A stretch of DNA of 64,000 bases from Symbiodinium sp. CCMP2592 (GCA_905221615.1 CAJNDT010004635.1:163321-227320), one strand, 5' to 3'. Positions 35,473 to 46,725 are shown, counted from the stretch's first letter. Notes: generated from the sequence alone by a model not told the origin. A program made the numbers and translations.

Positions 35473-35984
35473 CTGCGAGGGTGACGACACAGGCGCTGAT
35501 GACTCGCTGATGACAGCAACAATCACAAAACTTCTGAACCCAAGACATAACCCACGAACCTAAACTTCAAAATACCAAAGTCCTTCATAGCCTGAATCTA
35601 AACGAGAACCCTGGAACCCTAGTTCCACAATCCTCCCCCCCAATTCAAATCCTAACTCTATTGCGAAAACCCGGCGAAAGACTGGCACTTCAGCAGGGCT
35701 AGCTAGGGTTTAGAAGAGTTTAGCGAGTTTAAGGCTTCAGGGTCAGAGACCTTGGACGGCTTATGGGTTCAAGCTTGAAAAATATAGAGTTCAGAATTAC
35801 GATTTAGTTTAGGGTTCTACGGTTTATGGTCTTAGTGCTTCGGGTGTGGGATTTACAGCTTTAGGCTAGCAGGGTTTCGGGCTTGGAGATCACAGTTGGG
35901 GCTTTGAGGACCTAAGGTCTGTGCTAGGGTTTAGAGTTAAGGGTTTAAGGTTCAGCGTTGGAGGATTTAAGGTCTGTGCGCTCG

Positions 35985-35986
35985 AA

Positions 35987-36063
<77 letters not shown>

Positions 36064-36088
36064 TATATATATAGATATAGATATAGGT

Positions 36089-36176
<88 letters not shown>
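35985..36176. repeat. (TA)n microsatellite
   Basis: About 190 bp of AT dinucleotides with a short GATATAGGTCATAC interruption. Confidence 0.95.
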
Positions 36177-36180
<4 letters not shown>

Positions 36181-36572
36181 TTAAAAGGTATTGGGTACCT
36201 AAAGTCGGACACCCCCTCGAAGCGCTGATGCCCAACCCTATAAGCCCTACTCCCAAGCTCCAACCCTGATCGGGTATATTTCACTAAATCTAGAACTACG
36301 AACCTCCGAAACAATATTGATACTTGTTTAAGCCCCTACAGACAAGTATTATAAGGAACCTCCAGAAATAATATTGGTAAAACGATTTAGGCCCTTGTAT
36401 TACCCCCAGCTCCGAAACTAAACCCTAAAGCCTACCCCAGATTCAACCGTGATCCCTACACCCTAAACCCTATAAAGCCTAGAGCCTAAATCCTGAATCC
36501 TACAACTCCCCAATCCCAACCCTGAACCCTAACCCCTACGTAAAGCCTGAATCCGTTTATTCCCCAGTTTCA

Positions 36573-36785
36573 ACCTTAGTTGCTGAGTTCATAAGCCCCA
36601 AAAAGTGTACACTTTTAGTTTTATAGTGGCTAAGAGCATCCCCAAAAGTGTATAGTAAACCCCAAAAAGTTGGAAACCGGATTAAGGACAAATAGTGCTG
36701 GGATTCCCTCTACATTACTCTTAAGGATTGAGGCTATGGGGTTTCCAACTGTCGGGTTCTACTGTAAGAGTATCCACTCAGCTAC
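36573..36785. mobile_element. Family H copy 3 interrupted by a family I element
   Basis: Left half to about 36655 and right half from about 36765 match H. The intervening 110 bp match the element at 27548. Confidence 0.85.
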
Positions 36786-36807
36786 TGAGCAACCCTGATC
36801 TCGAAAC

Positions 36808-36855
36808 CGGCTCTCCAGGAATCGCGCCGGTGACTCTCGGCCAGTGGGCCCTAGT
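36808..36855 (-). CDS. Candidate exon TRAHWPRVTGAIPGEP (48 nt, phase 0)
   Basis: Acceptor CTTGAAG, donor CCG-GTTTCG. It sits 25 bp right of a nested foldback element, which therefore lies wholly in the intron. Confidence 0.5.
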
Positions 36856-36889
36856 CTTCAAGGGAGATTCAGGGTTGAAGGTTTCGAAG

Positions 36890-37215
36890 GTAAGAATTTC
36901 GGGGTTTTGGCATGAAACTCTGGGGCTTAAGGTTTCGGGTTAGGAGATTAGAATTTCGGGCCAAAGGTTTCGGGTTTGGGATTTAGGGCTTGAGGTTTAT
37001 GCGGCTTCGGGTTAAGAGTTCAGGGTTCAAGGTTTCAAGGTTTAAGGTTTCGGGTTAAGAGTTTTGGGTTTAGGGTTTCGGGTTAGGAGTTTAGGGTTTT
37101 AGGGTTTCGGGTTTAAGGTTTCGGGTTCAAGGTTTCGGGTTAAGAGTTTGCTGCTTAGGGTTTCGGTTTCGGGTCTAGGGTTTGGGGTTTGGGGTTGCGG
37201 GTACATGTTTAGGGT
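36890..37215 (+). repeat. TTTCGGG-variant telomere-like block
   Basis: Dominated by GGTTTCGGGTT and TTAAGGTTTCGGG: the A of TTTAGGG is replaced by C in most units. Confidence 0.75.
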
Positions 37216-37542
37216 ATGGGCTCTGTGAAAGCAGATTGACGCCATAAACGTTTTCTTGGAATACCTTCGGGTTTAAGGCTCAGGACGTGGGGTTACATCG
37301 ATTGGGCGGATGAGGCTTGGGCTTGGGATTCTGGGTTCATCTTCCTCGTCTACATCGTGGGAACAGCCTGGGGGGCTTCGGGAAAAGGCTGCATGCACTG
37401 ACGATGCAAAAAACTGACAAATAGTAAGCTGTGAGTGCATCTTATACTCTTAGTCGCAAGACAAATATGCGGTGGCTGCCATGGAGATAAAAAGAGCAAA
37501 GCAGAATCTGCCCTATGTCTATACTCTTGGTGCACAGCCCAC

Positions 37543-37582
37543 CTGTGTCAGAGCTGGCAGACGTCGATGCATACCCTTGCTC
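37543..37582 (-). CDS. Candidate micro-exon EQGYASTSASSDT
   Basis: Acceptor CTTTCAG, donor ACAG-GTGGGC. Low-complexity Ser-rich. Confidence 0.5.
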
Positions 37583-37840
37583 CTGAAAGTTAGGGTTCGT
37601 TCTCTGAGATTCACCGGCACTAGGATATGCGGTTTAGGATTCCAAGATTTACCGGCTTTAGGATATGCGGTTTAGGATCCCAAGGTTTATCGGCTTTAGG
37701 ATATGCGGCTTTAGGATCCCAAAATATCGGGCTTGGCTGTTTCGGCATCATGATCTCGGGCTTTTTGGGGGGTTCGGGGATCAAGGCTTCGATTTTTTTC
37801 GAGCCTCGGGTTCCTCAGATTCCGGCTGTGCTTTTGATAT

Positions 37841-37946
37841 GGGAGTTTCCGAAAATTCGCGGGTACCTTATTTTGGGGGGCCCTCAAAATAAGGATCCCT
37901 ACTATTTAGGGTACTATATTAGGGTCCCCTACTTTCGGAAACTCCC
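37841..37946. mobile_element. Foldback element, family A, copy 6 (reverse core)
   Basis: Same ends, core in the opposite orientation, ATAT on both sides. Confidence 0.85.
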
Positions 37947-38150
37947 ATATGGTTCTGGGTTGAGGGTTTAGGGGTTAGGTCCGTATAGGGACCCTAAACC
38001 CTGGTAGCCAACTATTCGCACTTCTGTGCTATCCGCAGATCTTGTGTTTTCGGGAATTTGGGAGAGGGTCCGGTGCGCCGCAGCGGCTACTGAGAAGTTA
38101 ATCTTAGGGTTGAAGGTCTGGGGGTCTATTATAGTAACTAGTTACCCTAA

Positions 38151-38257
38151 GGCTCCATGTACCCATATAGTATATACTTAGGCCTTAAAGTACCTATATA
38201 CGGACCCCTTTAAGGCCTAAGTATCTACAAAAAAGGTACATAGAGCCTTTGATTTAC
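38151..38257. mobile_element. Single foldback element K
   Basis: Ends AAGGCTCCATGTACC and GGTACATAGAGCCTT with TACTTAGGCCTTAAAG and its complement inside. Confidence 0.65.
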
Positions 38258-38293
38258 TACTGTTGACACTACTCCTTCGAAGACTACTGCTAC

Positions 38294-38414
38294 CGCTGTC
38301 ACGCCTTTCCCGAGAAGCCAAGGGCGTAGGATTGCTTGAAAGTTGCGCAAAGCATGCAAATGATTCAGGCCCAGGAAACCCGTGTCAAAGATACGTGTAA
38401 GCAAGATAAACAGT
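38294..38414 (-). CDS. Candidate exon (121 nt), hydrophobic
   Basis: Acceptor GGTCAAG, donor GCG-GTAGCA. It reads LFILLTRIFDTGFLGLNHLH and ends LRPWLLGKGVTA. A membrane-like or buried segment. Several in-frame residues fall at GC-rich codons. Confidence 0.5.
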
Positions 38415-38841
38415 CTTGACCTAACGCCGTACTAAATCCGAAATTTCCACAGCTCGAAACCAACCATCTTACACCCCTAATAGCGCAATTTTTTGGCTCA
38501 AGCCATGTTCCCCAAGGCTTAGGCCAGGCGCTCAAGCGCCTCTCATGGCGCGCACACGTACGTGGGCTTTGGGAAAACAGTGGCGTTTGCATCTTGCATC
38601 TTGTAGAGCCCGAGGGTGCCCTTCAAAATACCCCTCCACCTTAAACCTGCAACCTAAACTCTGACCTCAAAGGCCTCAATCCCACTTCGAAAAATCCGAC
38701 CTCTAAAGCCCAAACCCTACACCCCAACCCGAAGCCCTAGCAAGTGCTGAGCTCGTCGCATGGACTCCCGGAGGGCCAACTGACCAGAGAGATTCTACTT
38801 CATAGGGTTCCCTTAAGGATTCCTTAGCCGGGATCCATTCA

Positions 38842-38940
38842 GGTGGTTGTCAAAATTATGGTCCCTTTTGGGGTACACTAAATACCAGGTGCCGCATTGT
38901 ATTAAGAGCCCAAAAATGGACCATAATTTTGACAACCACC
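38842..38940. mobile_element. Foldback element, family G, copy 2, with CATTCA flanks
   Basis: Ends GGTGGTTGTCAAAATTATGG and CCATAATTTTGACAACCACC. CATTCA on both sides (38836-38841, 38941-38946). Confidence 0.85.
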
Positions 38941-39223
38941 CATTCAAGCATTCCTATAATGGATTTTACAAGGTGTGGATCCTCGGGCTACCACGTACCA
39001 GAAGGTCCTACAGGACCGAACAGGACTTAAGTTAGGGTTTAGGGTTTAGGGCTTTTCTTTTCAAGTTTAGTGTTTAAAGTTTAGGGTTTAGGGTGTTTAG
39101 GGTTTAGGGTTCAGGGTTTTTCTTAAGCGCTCTCTCAAGGTCTCAAGGTTCCTTCAATTTTTAGGGAGGTGTTGTGTTGTGGGCTTTTGCTGATGCTTAT
39201 GGGGCTCGAGCGGTTCAAGCTAC

Positions 39224-39343
39224 CTAATAGCGGGCTGTTTGGTCCTGGAGTGTTGTAGGCATGGTTTTATAAGAAACTGTAGGAAATGGGAATGTGAAGT
39301 TGACAGGGGATCTTCAGAGTTCACGCGGAGTTCAGCATCAGAG
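39224..39343 (-). CDS. Candidate exon (120 nt): SDAELRVNSEDPLSTSHSHF
   Basis: Acceptor GCCCTCAG, donor TATTAG-GTAGCT. The frame continues LQFLIKPCLQHSRTKQPAI. Clean boundaries and a full open frame of forty codons. Confidence 0.6.
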
Positions 39344-39399
39344 CTGAGGGCGTAGGGTGCAGGGTTTGGGGCTTTAGGGTTTCAGAGTTCGCGCGTCAG

Positions 39400-39463
39400 C
39401 AGAAAGTTGATGCTTGAGTGTCGTTTCCAAGTCGGACGCAGCACTTTCGTGCTGACTACTGTC
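39400..39463 (-). CDS. Candidate exon: DSSQHESAASDLETTLKHQL
   Basis: Acceptor ACTGTCAG. The donor is not fixed, so the low coordinate is approximate. Acidic, Ser-rich, then helical. Confidence 0.45.
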
Positions 39464-39711
39464 GCTGACAGTAAAATTGTCTGACTGTTGCCTTTATGCT
39501 AGGCTTCTGTTGCTATTGCCAATATGTCGTGATTGCTACTGGCGTTACGGTTGTGTTGGCATCTCAGCAGAAATGCCAGACAAATATACCGAAACATACT
39601 GGTAAGAGCAAAATTCGACTTGAGAGGGCTTTGGGTGTACACATTTTTCCATCAGCAGCAATGCCAAACGCATGTGGCAGCCCTTACAATTAGAGTAAGG
39701 CTTTGGTGTGT

Positions 39712-39750
39712 GTGTGTGTATGTACATACATATATATATATGTATATACG

Positions 39751-39791
<41 letters not shown>

Positions 39792-39803
39792 GGGAGAGAG
39801 AGA
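39712..39803 (+). repeat. (TG)n-(TA)n-(GA)n compound microsatellite
   Basis: Three dinucleotide tracts in a row. Confidence 0.9.
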
Positions 39804-39901
39804 GTTCTGATGCGTCTAAACATTAACCTTCGTAGGTAGTATCCCTAGGAGCGGGATATGTTTCATGGTTATTGCTTTTCTGGTCTCCGACCCTGAACCA
39901 C

Positions 39902-39984
39902 CTGAAGATCCCAATAATCAACTTCGCACAACTTCCGGCCTTCCACCTCCCCATCGGTCTCCGTGGAACTGCTGGCGGAATCCT
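39902..39984 (-). CDS. Candidate exon: Ser/acidic then WDLQ
   Basis: Acceptor GCATTTGCAG, donor CTTCAG-GTGGTT. It reads DSASSSTETDGEVEGRKLCE and ends VDYWDLQ. Both splice sites are close to consensus. Confidence 0.6.
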
Positions 39985-40049
39985 CTGCAAATGCCTGGTG
40001 GTGCAGCGCGACGCATAAACCTTCAACCCTGAAGCCTAAACACCCTATA

Positions 40050-40215
40050 GTAGCAGCAGTAGTAGCATTAGCAGAAGCAGAAGCAGTAGCAGTAGTAGTA
40101 GTCGTACTACTAGTACTACTAGCACTAGCAACAGCAATAGTATTCGCAAACGCAATCGTAACAGTGACAGTAATCGGAAGAGAAATGGTAGTGGTAATCG
40201 TAATGGTATCGTAAC
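40050..40215 (+). repeat. Degenerate AGT/AGC/AGA trinucleotide tract
   Basis: Interrupted GTAGTAG, AGCAGAAGC and TACTAGTAC units. Confidence 0.8.
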
Positions 40216-40797
40216 AATACCATTTGATTGTAGCAGCGATAGCGATGAATCAAGAAAAGAGAATCAGCCCTATGGACTAATCTTACGAATATCAGAGCTG
40301 CTTCGGAGCTTCTTACACTCAGAAGTCGCCAGCTCCTACTATTTAGGGTTTAGGGTCCGCTTAACCCTAAACCCTCAACCCGAAACCTGTTTTTGGATTT
40401 AGTTTAAGTTAAAAATTAGAGGTTTAAGCTGAACTAGCAAGCCTAAACCCAAAACTCTACACCCCGAGACCAACAACCCCAAACCCGGTGAGATGTGGTC
40501 ACAGCAGGCCTTGTCACCAAAGACGGACGCGGACGAAGAAGAGCCACCTTGCTGTTGTCATGTCTAATAGGCCCACTTCACCCGAGAGACTATAACGTAA
40601 ACATATCCAGGATTTGGGGTTTAGGGGCCTTAAAATTGTATCTTCAACCAAAGAAAGTGTCTTGATATACAAGGGGGCTAGAAGCCCTAAATCCTTGATT
40701 CTAAACAGTCTTTATCTTAGAGTCAGCGTAGGGGTCAGGGCGCGAGAGCTTCCAAGCTCTGAACCCAAAACAGTTCTGTAAGTCTGGCTCCTGCCAC

Positions 40798-40842
40798 TTC
40801 CTGGTCTTTATCGGTAGTACTTCCCAGTACTTCCTCAAGCCT
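40798..40842 (-). CDS. Candidate exon (45 nt, phase 0)
   Basis: Acceptor TTGGGCAG, donor GAA-GTGGCA. Fifteen codons RLEEVLGSTTDKDQE, likely helix. The frame stays open beyond the donor (VAGARLTELFW). Confidence 0.5.
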
Positions 40843-41519
40843 CTGCCCAAACCTTGCGTGCCTAACCCAAGACCATTTTAAAAGCTCTCCCGAAAACCCT
40901 CTCCCGAAAACCCTCTCCCCAATCACCACGTACTAAGGACGGCACTGAGAGGATCATGAGGCACCTGGCGATGCCATCGCGGCATCAAGCCCCATAGGGT
41001 TAGAGCCTAAGGTCTAAATCCTATAGAACCCTGAGAGAACCTTTGCAAGAACCCTTTATAGAACCCCTGATAAGCCCTCTAAAGAACCCCTGAGTTTAGA
41101 GGTCTGGATCTGGGATACGACTCTAGAACTTAGCCCGGGGAATTCAGACGAGGTCTTAACCCAAAGGGAGTTTAGGGCTCGGGGTTTGGGGTTTGGGTTG
41201 GTCCAAATACCTCCCCGAAATACTTTGGACCGGTAAGGTAATGCAACAATTCTGGTTTGAGGTTGAGGATGTCAGCCTGAACATGTTGGGCACAGGGTTG
41301 AGCTTCGGACTTAATAAGGGTTTTAGGGTTGAGGGTTTGCAGCTTGGGGCCTTCTAGACTCTAGGCCCTCCCGATCGGTCAGGGCTTATGTTCGGGGGTT
41401 CAATTCAAAGTTCTAGGGCTGGAGGTGTTGTGAAGCAAGATCCCTTCTAGGGCAGATTCATGCTTCTGACACCAACCTCCCCTGTAGAAACCGCCCGTCC
41501 GGAACCCTTATATAGAAAC

Positions 41520-41572
41520 CGGGCGTGAGGGCGGTGTGCGTTTGCGGATGAGTTTTGGTGATTCGGAGTATT
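41520..41572 (-). CDS. Candidate exon: Asn/His-rich
   Basis: Acceptor GATGTAAG, donor CCCG-GTTTCT. It reads NTPNHQNSSANAHRPHA. Confidence 0.4.
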
Positions 41573-41755
41573 CTTACATCGCACCAGCCTGCAAAAAGAC
41601 AGCAGAAACGCGAATGTAGGGCTGGGCATGCTCCAAGAAGCCCTGAAAGCCTGCAAAAAGCCCCCCCCCCCCCACCTCAACCAACGAAGAAGCCTGAGCC
41701 CGATAGAATCCCGCCAAACCCTACAAGAAGAGCCGTAGCCCTAGAAGATGCCCCT

Positions 41756-41886
41756 GAAACTTTATATCAAAGGGGAAAAGGAGGGACCCCTACCCTATAA
41801 TGGGCTATATAATGGGGTTATAACAGCTATATTAAGGGTATATACCTAGGGGTCCTTATTAAGAGTCCCTCCTTTTACCCTTGGAT
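41756..41886. mobile_element. Single foldback element N
   Basis: Ends AAGGGGAAAAGGAGGGACCC and GAGTCCCTCCTTTTACCCTT. Confidence 0.65.
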
Positions 41887-41979
41887 TAAAAGACGAATTG
41901 AAGCACTCAACTCAAGACGTTGCCCTGCGGCAAGACATGCCAGGCTGGCGTGCTTTGGACTGTGCTGGGGCTTATTCAC

Positions 41980-42148
41980 CTTGGCATTCAGGAAGCCATG
42001 AAAGGAACCCTGCAGTACTAGAACCAACACCGTATAAGCACATATTCAACCCGAAACACCAACTACATTTGATCCCCCTAAACTGAAAATCTCCTTGGCT
42101 TCTTGCCGGGCTGTTCACAGAGTTGAGGAATCCTTTCAATGATCGGTC
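41980..42148 (-). CDS. Candidate exon, longest clean one (169 nt)
   Basis: Acceptor CTCCTGCAG, donor CCAAG-GTGAATA. Fifty-six open codons beginning DRSLKGFLNSVNSPARSQGD, then a Cys-containing hydrophobic part (CSWCFGLNMCLYGVG) and SWLPECQ. Both boundaries are strong. No domain recognised. Confidence 0.6.
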
Positions 42149-42446
42149 CTGCAGGAGAGTAGCATGCGCATGGTCCGTATTCCGTTTGGGTTTCAGAAAG
42201 CAAGGACTTCATTATACAAGGCCTCTTAATTAAGACATCGGACCACCTTCTAATGCCCCTGCTACCGTACGACTACTGTACTTCTACTGTACTTCTACTA
42301 TACCACTATTGTACGACTGCACTACAGTACTGCATTTCTACCGAACTACTGCTGTACCACTGTACTACAAGTATCCCCCAAAAGCCCCAGGCAACGTTTG
42401 TCGCCTTGGTCGGGCTCCGAGTTAACGGGCTTGCTTCTGAACCTTG

Positions 42447-42537
42447 CTTACCTTTGGTTAGTAGGGAATGGAAGAATGGTAGTAATAGTAGTTATAATTG
42501 TACCCCCTTCCTCCATTCCCTACTAACCAAAGGTAAG
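42447..42537. mobile_element. Foldback element, family F, copy 3, with CTTG duplication
   Basis: Complete 91-bp copy, flanked on both sides by CTTG. Confidence 0.9.
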
Positions 42538-42854
42538 CTTGAGGATCTTGATAACGGGGGGAAGGGTGGGGTTTGTTAATCAGGGTATTACAGTATATGA
42601 TATCGCAACAATAAGCGTTGCCTGGGAGGCTAGCGTCCCAAGGTCAAAAGGAGTAGGGGTAAGGACAACAGAACAGTGAAACACTAAATCTTGGACCAGA
42701 ATCCCAAACCCCCTTAAAGACCCCTTTACATGGCGCACCAGGCAAGATCGAATTCTTACGACAGAGTCCCAAGTAGTTATCTCCTACCTACATATAGCTT
42801 CCATTGCAGATCCATCTTTGGTTCAATTCCTAAACCCTACACACTAAACCACAC

Positions 42855-42921
42855 CCGGTCCGTGTCGGGAAGGTCTGACCACTTTCTCGACACCGCCCTT
42901 GGGCTCGGCCTTTACCACAGT
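42855..42921 (-). CDS. Candidate exon: TVVKAEPKGGVEKVVRPSRH
   Basis: Acceptor CTCCCAAGACCCAAG, donor CCGG-GTGTGG. Lysine/valine-rich. Confidence 0.5.
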
Positions 42922-43674
42922 CTTGGGTCTTGGGAGGTAGGGTCTTCCATGGTGCTACACTGGTGGCCTCTGTAGTTCTTTGCTGGCTTTGTGATGTATG
43001 CATGTGTGTATGTCTGTGTATGTGCAAATACATCGTACATGTGTATTGACATGCATAAGCATATTATGTATACACACCTCTGTATATTTAACTGCCTATG
43101 TTCATGTGCAGGTGCATGTGCAAAGGCGGATTAACAAATATGCATGAATCTGTATGAATGTATGCATGTATGAATGTATGCAACGAAAACCCATACAAAC
43201 CTGAGCTGGATCTACAGAAGGCATCCGGGATCTCCATATCCCAGAACCCTGAAACCCGAAGCTTAAGAAAAGCAACTCCAAAGATCTTCAACATAACAAA
43301 AACCATCAACTTTCAATCTGGGACCATCAACCTCCAATGTAGTGGTAGTAGTCGTCGTAGTAGTAGTAGTAGTAGTAGTAGTAGTAATAGTGATGATAAT
43401 AATATACAGGTCTATCATAGAGAACCATAATCCTCAAACCGTCAGTCAAGCCGACGTCTGACCGAGCCATCCTACAACTAAGCCCACACGCAGCGGCACT
43501 CTACGCCCTGGGGAAGCCTTAGGGTTTAAGGTTTAGAGGTTTAGGATTTAGGGCTTAGGGGGAAGCCTGTATCCTAAATCTAAGCCCTACACCCCAAACC
43601 CTCAGACCCATCTCGTAAAACTTGCACCCTCTAACCCTACACCCTAAAACCCTCCCTAGACTCCATACCCTCAA

Positions 43675-43880
43675 CTCAATGTACAGCCTATAACCCAAAC
43701 CCTAGAACCCTATAACCCTAAACCCTATATCCCTAACCCTAAACCCTATATCCCTAAACCATATAACTCTATAACCCTAAACCATATAACTCTATAACCC
43801 TAACCCTAAACCCTATAACCCTAACCCTAAACCCTACAACCCTAACCCTAAACCCTATAACCCACAACCCTACAATCCTA
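43675..43880 (-). repeat. CCCTAAACCCTATA-type block
   Basis: Alternating CCCTAA and CCCTATAA words with a repeating unit of about 20 bp. Confidence 0.9.
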
Positions 43881-43925
43881 TAACCCTAAATCCGATAGCC
43901 CGACATCCCCAACCCGAAGCCCTGC

Positions 43926-43960
43926 CTCTTGAGGTTCAGCTTGGGCACCTTCGGAGGCAC
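43926..43960 (-). CDS. Candidate micro-exon VPPKVPKLNLK
   Basis: Acceptor CTGCCAG, GC donor AAGAG-GCAGGG. Basic/Pro-rich. Confidence 0.45.
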
Positions 43961-44082
43961 CTGGCAGGCAATTAAAACAAAGACAACTGCCTAGGGGTTT
44001 AGGTTTTTTTTTGAGGGCTCTTTTCCACCTGCAGGTACAGCTAGAATTCCTATACTAGGAGTTTAGGGGTTTAGGGGTTAGG

Positions 44083-44172
44083 GGTCTAGGGTCCATCTAC
44101 CTTCTATTAGACCCTAAATGCGCCTTAACCATATACCCCTATTTCAGGGTACCAGGTAGGAGGGTCCTGGTC
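44083..44172. mobile_element. Foldback element, family R, copy 2 (opposite orientation)
   Basis: Aligns to the reverse complement of the element at 18618. Confidence 0.7.
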
Positions 44173-44248
44173 TAACTGGAGGGAGGGTAAGGGTTTAGGG
44201 AGTAGGGGCAGGGGTTGCAGGGCTTGGGGGTTGGGGTTTAGGTTTTAC

Positions 44249-44310
44249 CATCTAGGGGGCGGTGGGAAGGGTGGTCCACCCTTGAGGGGACCATCTGATT
44301 ACGAGCTGAC
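44249..44310 (-). CDS. Candidate exon: SARNQMVPSRVDHPSHRPLD
   Basis: Acceptor CCTTGAG, donor GATG-GTAAAACC. Immediately followed in the intron by telomere-like sequence. Confidence 0.5.
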
Positions 44311-44721
44311 CTCAAGGCAAAGGATGTTGGATTTACATCTCAAGGGTTAGGTCAAAGGATTCGGGATTACGCTTCAAGGTTTGGAGGTTTAGGGGTCGCA
44401 TTAAAGCTTCATGGGGTTTGCCGTTGGTGCTGGTGAGTCTAAGAAATACACAGCTGAAGCACTTGGTTGACTGCAGAGAGAACTTCTTTGTTGCAGGGCT
44501 TTATAGGGTATATGCTAGTTAATTCGGACGGGTGCTGCTCCGAATGCTTGACTTTGGTCTTGTTTGCTCATACTTCATCTGCTTTTCACCCCTAAACCCT
44601 AAACCCTAAACCCTAAATCCCTAAACCCTAAACCCTATTTTTGGACTGCTCCTCCTGCGCCAGAAACTGAACCCTGGCCCTCCTAAACCCTGAGTCCCTG
44701 CACCCCGAACCTCCAGACTCT

Positions 44722-44832
44722 TACCTATAGTCTCCATTGTAGTTCCGTTTTTGGCTAACCAGTTTTTATGGTTAGGAGCCTATAATAGAGATTTTGGTTA
44801 ACCAAAAAAAGGAACTACAATGGAGACTATGG
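44722..44832. mobile_element. Foldback element, family C, copy 3
   Basis: Nearly identical to the copy at 23611, including TTATGGTTAGGAGCC. Confidence 0.85.
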
Positions 44833-44935
44833 GCAAATCCCGCCCCTGAACGCCGAGACCCGTCCTGGCCTTGACCGGTGGGCTTGCGTGATTGACGATG
44901 TCCTGGCAGGCTCAAGAGCCATCAGCTCTTAGGAT

Positions 44936-45026
44936 TCATGCTCCAAAGTAGTTCCTTTTTGGGGTTCAAAAATAGAACCCTATAAGGTAATCCCAAGAAG
45001 GAACTACTATGGAGCCTATGGATAAG
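44936..45026. mobile_element. Foldback element, family B, copy 3
   Basis: Ends GCTCCAAAGTAGTTCCTTTT and AAGGAACTACTATGGAGC. Confidence 0.8.
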
Positions 45027-45294
45027 GCATCAAGGTTTCATGCAGGACTCAAGCTCTTTCGGGCTTTCGGGCTTAGTGATAGTGTGCTCTTCTTCTGAAT
45101 TCGGACGGTGCAGCTCCTGGGGCTGTGGGGCTTTAGCGGGGGTTGTGTTAAGGGTGTCTGAAGAGCGGATTTCTCTGGGTGCAGCATGAGAAAGACTTCT
45201 CTTCTGTATTTTCAGGCTCGAGTCTAGTGTCCGTAATAGTCTTTGCAGCTCATGCTGGCGAGGGCAGCGGAAACTTGATCAGAAAATGTGGTTC

Positions 45295-45390
45295 ATACCC
45301 AGAGGCCCCATACTAGTTCCTTTTTGGGATTACCCTATAGGATTCTATGTATGGACCCCGAAAAAGAACTACTTTGGGGCCTTCTGGTAG
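45295..45390. mobile_element. Foldback element, family B, copy 4
   Basis: Ends GGCCCCATACTAGTTCCTTT and AAAGAACTACTTTGGGGCC. Confidence 0.8.
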
Positions 45391-45490
45391 TTTCAGTGCT
45401 GCGATTTGAGGGCCTTTCTACTTCAGACCTTGGGGCAACTGAGCAGCTTTTTGGTACGTGTTTATGTAGGTGTGCCCACTCTGTGATCAC

Positions 45491-45562
45491 GACGATGGTA
45501 TATCCCTTGTTGTTGTGTTATCCGCAGTATCTGGGCGCGGGGAATATGAACCTAAGCTCGAT
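45491..45562 (-). CDS. Candidate exon: SSLGSYSPRPDTADNTTTRD
   Basis: Acceptor TTAGCAG, donor TCGTC-GTGATC. Ser/Thr-rich, probably disordered. Confidence 0.4.
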
Positions 45563-45929
45563 CTGCTAACCCCAACTTCCTGCATCCCTAAACCGTATAT
45601 AAGAGACTTGTGTGGCGGGGGAGCTTCGCATTTTGTAGATGTGCGAATGTCAGAGACCGGTCCCGAATAGTAAATTGTACCGCTAGGCAGGCAGCTGCAT
45701 GTATAGAAACAAGTCCAAGTTGCTTAACATGCCTTTACTGGATTGAAAACCCATGCGCCCTCTACAAATGTACAACATAGGGGCCTCATTTTGCTGTACT
45801 TCAATTCCGTCAACTTCCTTGTGTAGAAACATGTACCTCTAAACCCCGTTCTAAAACGCTACGGCCCATATATAATAGTTCTGGGTCCCTTGCATAACAG
45901 CTCCGAGGCCTCTTCTAAGGCTTCATTAA

Positions 45930-46040
45930 TAAAACCCTAAACCCTGAAGCCCTAAAACCCAAACCCTAAACACTAAAAACCTCAACCCTCAAACCCTAAA
46001 CCCCAAACCCTAAACCCTGAAAGCCCTAAGCCCTACACCC
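45930..46040 (-). repeat. CCCTAAA block
   Basis: Many units with single changes. Confidence 0.85.
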
Positions 46041-46185
46041 CCCCTTGAAGGATTTAAAGGCAATTTTTTAATATATTTAATGTTTAAATGTGATTCTAAT
46101 ATATATTTTCTTACTGCTTCTTTTAATTTACGTAATATTACACAATATTTAATATGAAAATACAACAGCCATTCTGGGGAGGCAC

Positions 46186-46236
46186 TGCCTCGGCTGGAGG
46201 GCGAACTCGCGGCGTCGTGGGGTTCGCGCCGGAGGC
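46186..46236 (-). CDS. Candidate exon: Pro/Thr-rich linker (51 nt, phase 0)
   Basis: Acceptor CCCTAG, donor GCA-GTGCCT. Seventeen codons ASGANPTTPRVRPPAEA. Confidence 0.5.
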
Positions 46237-46260
46237 CTAGGGAGTCTTCAAGACACTGGG

Positions 46261-46428
46261 GCTTGAGGGTTTTGGGGTTTAGGGTTTTAGGGGTTCAGGG
46301 GTTTAGGGGTTCAGGGGTTTTGGGGGTATAGGGTTTTAGGGTTTAGGGGGTAGGGTTTAGGGTTGTAGGATTATAGGGTTATGGCTTATAGGGTTTAGGG
46401 TTAGGGTTATAGGGTTTAGGGTTTAACT
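46261..46428 (+). repeat. TTTAGGG/TTTAGGGG block
   Basis: About fifteen units, opposite in orientation to the array 220 bp to the left. Confidence 0.9.
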
Positions 46429-46431
46429 GGA

Positions 46432-46516
46432 CCCTAAGGAACCTACCTTTTTAGGGTTCCCTAATATGATTTCTTTATATACGTCCCAAAAAGGTAGGTT
46501 ATTTGGGGTTAAGGTA
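46432..46516. mobile_element. Foldback element, family D, copy 3
   Basis: Ends CCCTAAGGAACCTACCTTTT and AAAAGGTAGGTTATTTGGGG. Lies inside a telomere-like stretch. Confidence 0.75.
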
Positions 46517-46725
46517 GGGGTAGGTTTAGGGCTGTAGGGTTTAGGGTTTTAGGGTTTTGGATTTAGGGCTTAGGGCTTGGGGTGTCGAGTCTAGGCTTAC
46601 TAATTAGGTAGGTTGAGGGTTTGATTAACATTTAGGGCTTGAGAAGGGCCTCTGGGGTTTATCTGTATCTCGGGTCCTCTCCAACCCCTTACTTCAAGAA
46701 GATACCTTCAATTCAGGCTCAAAGC

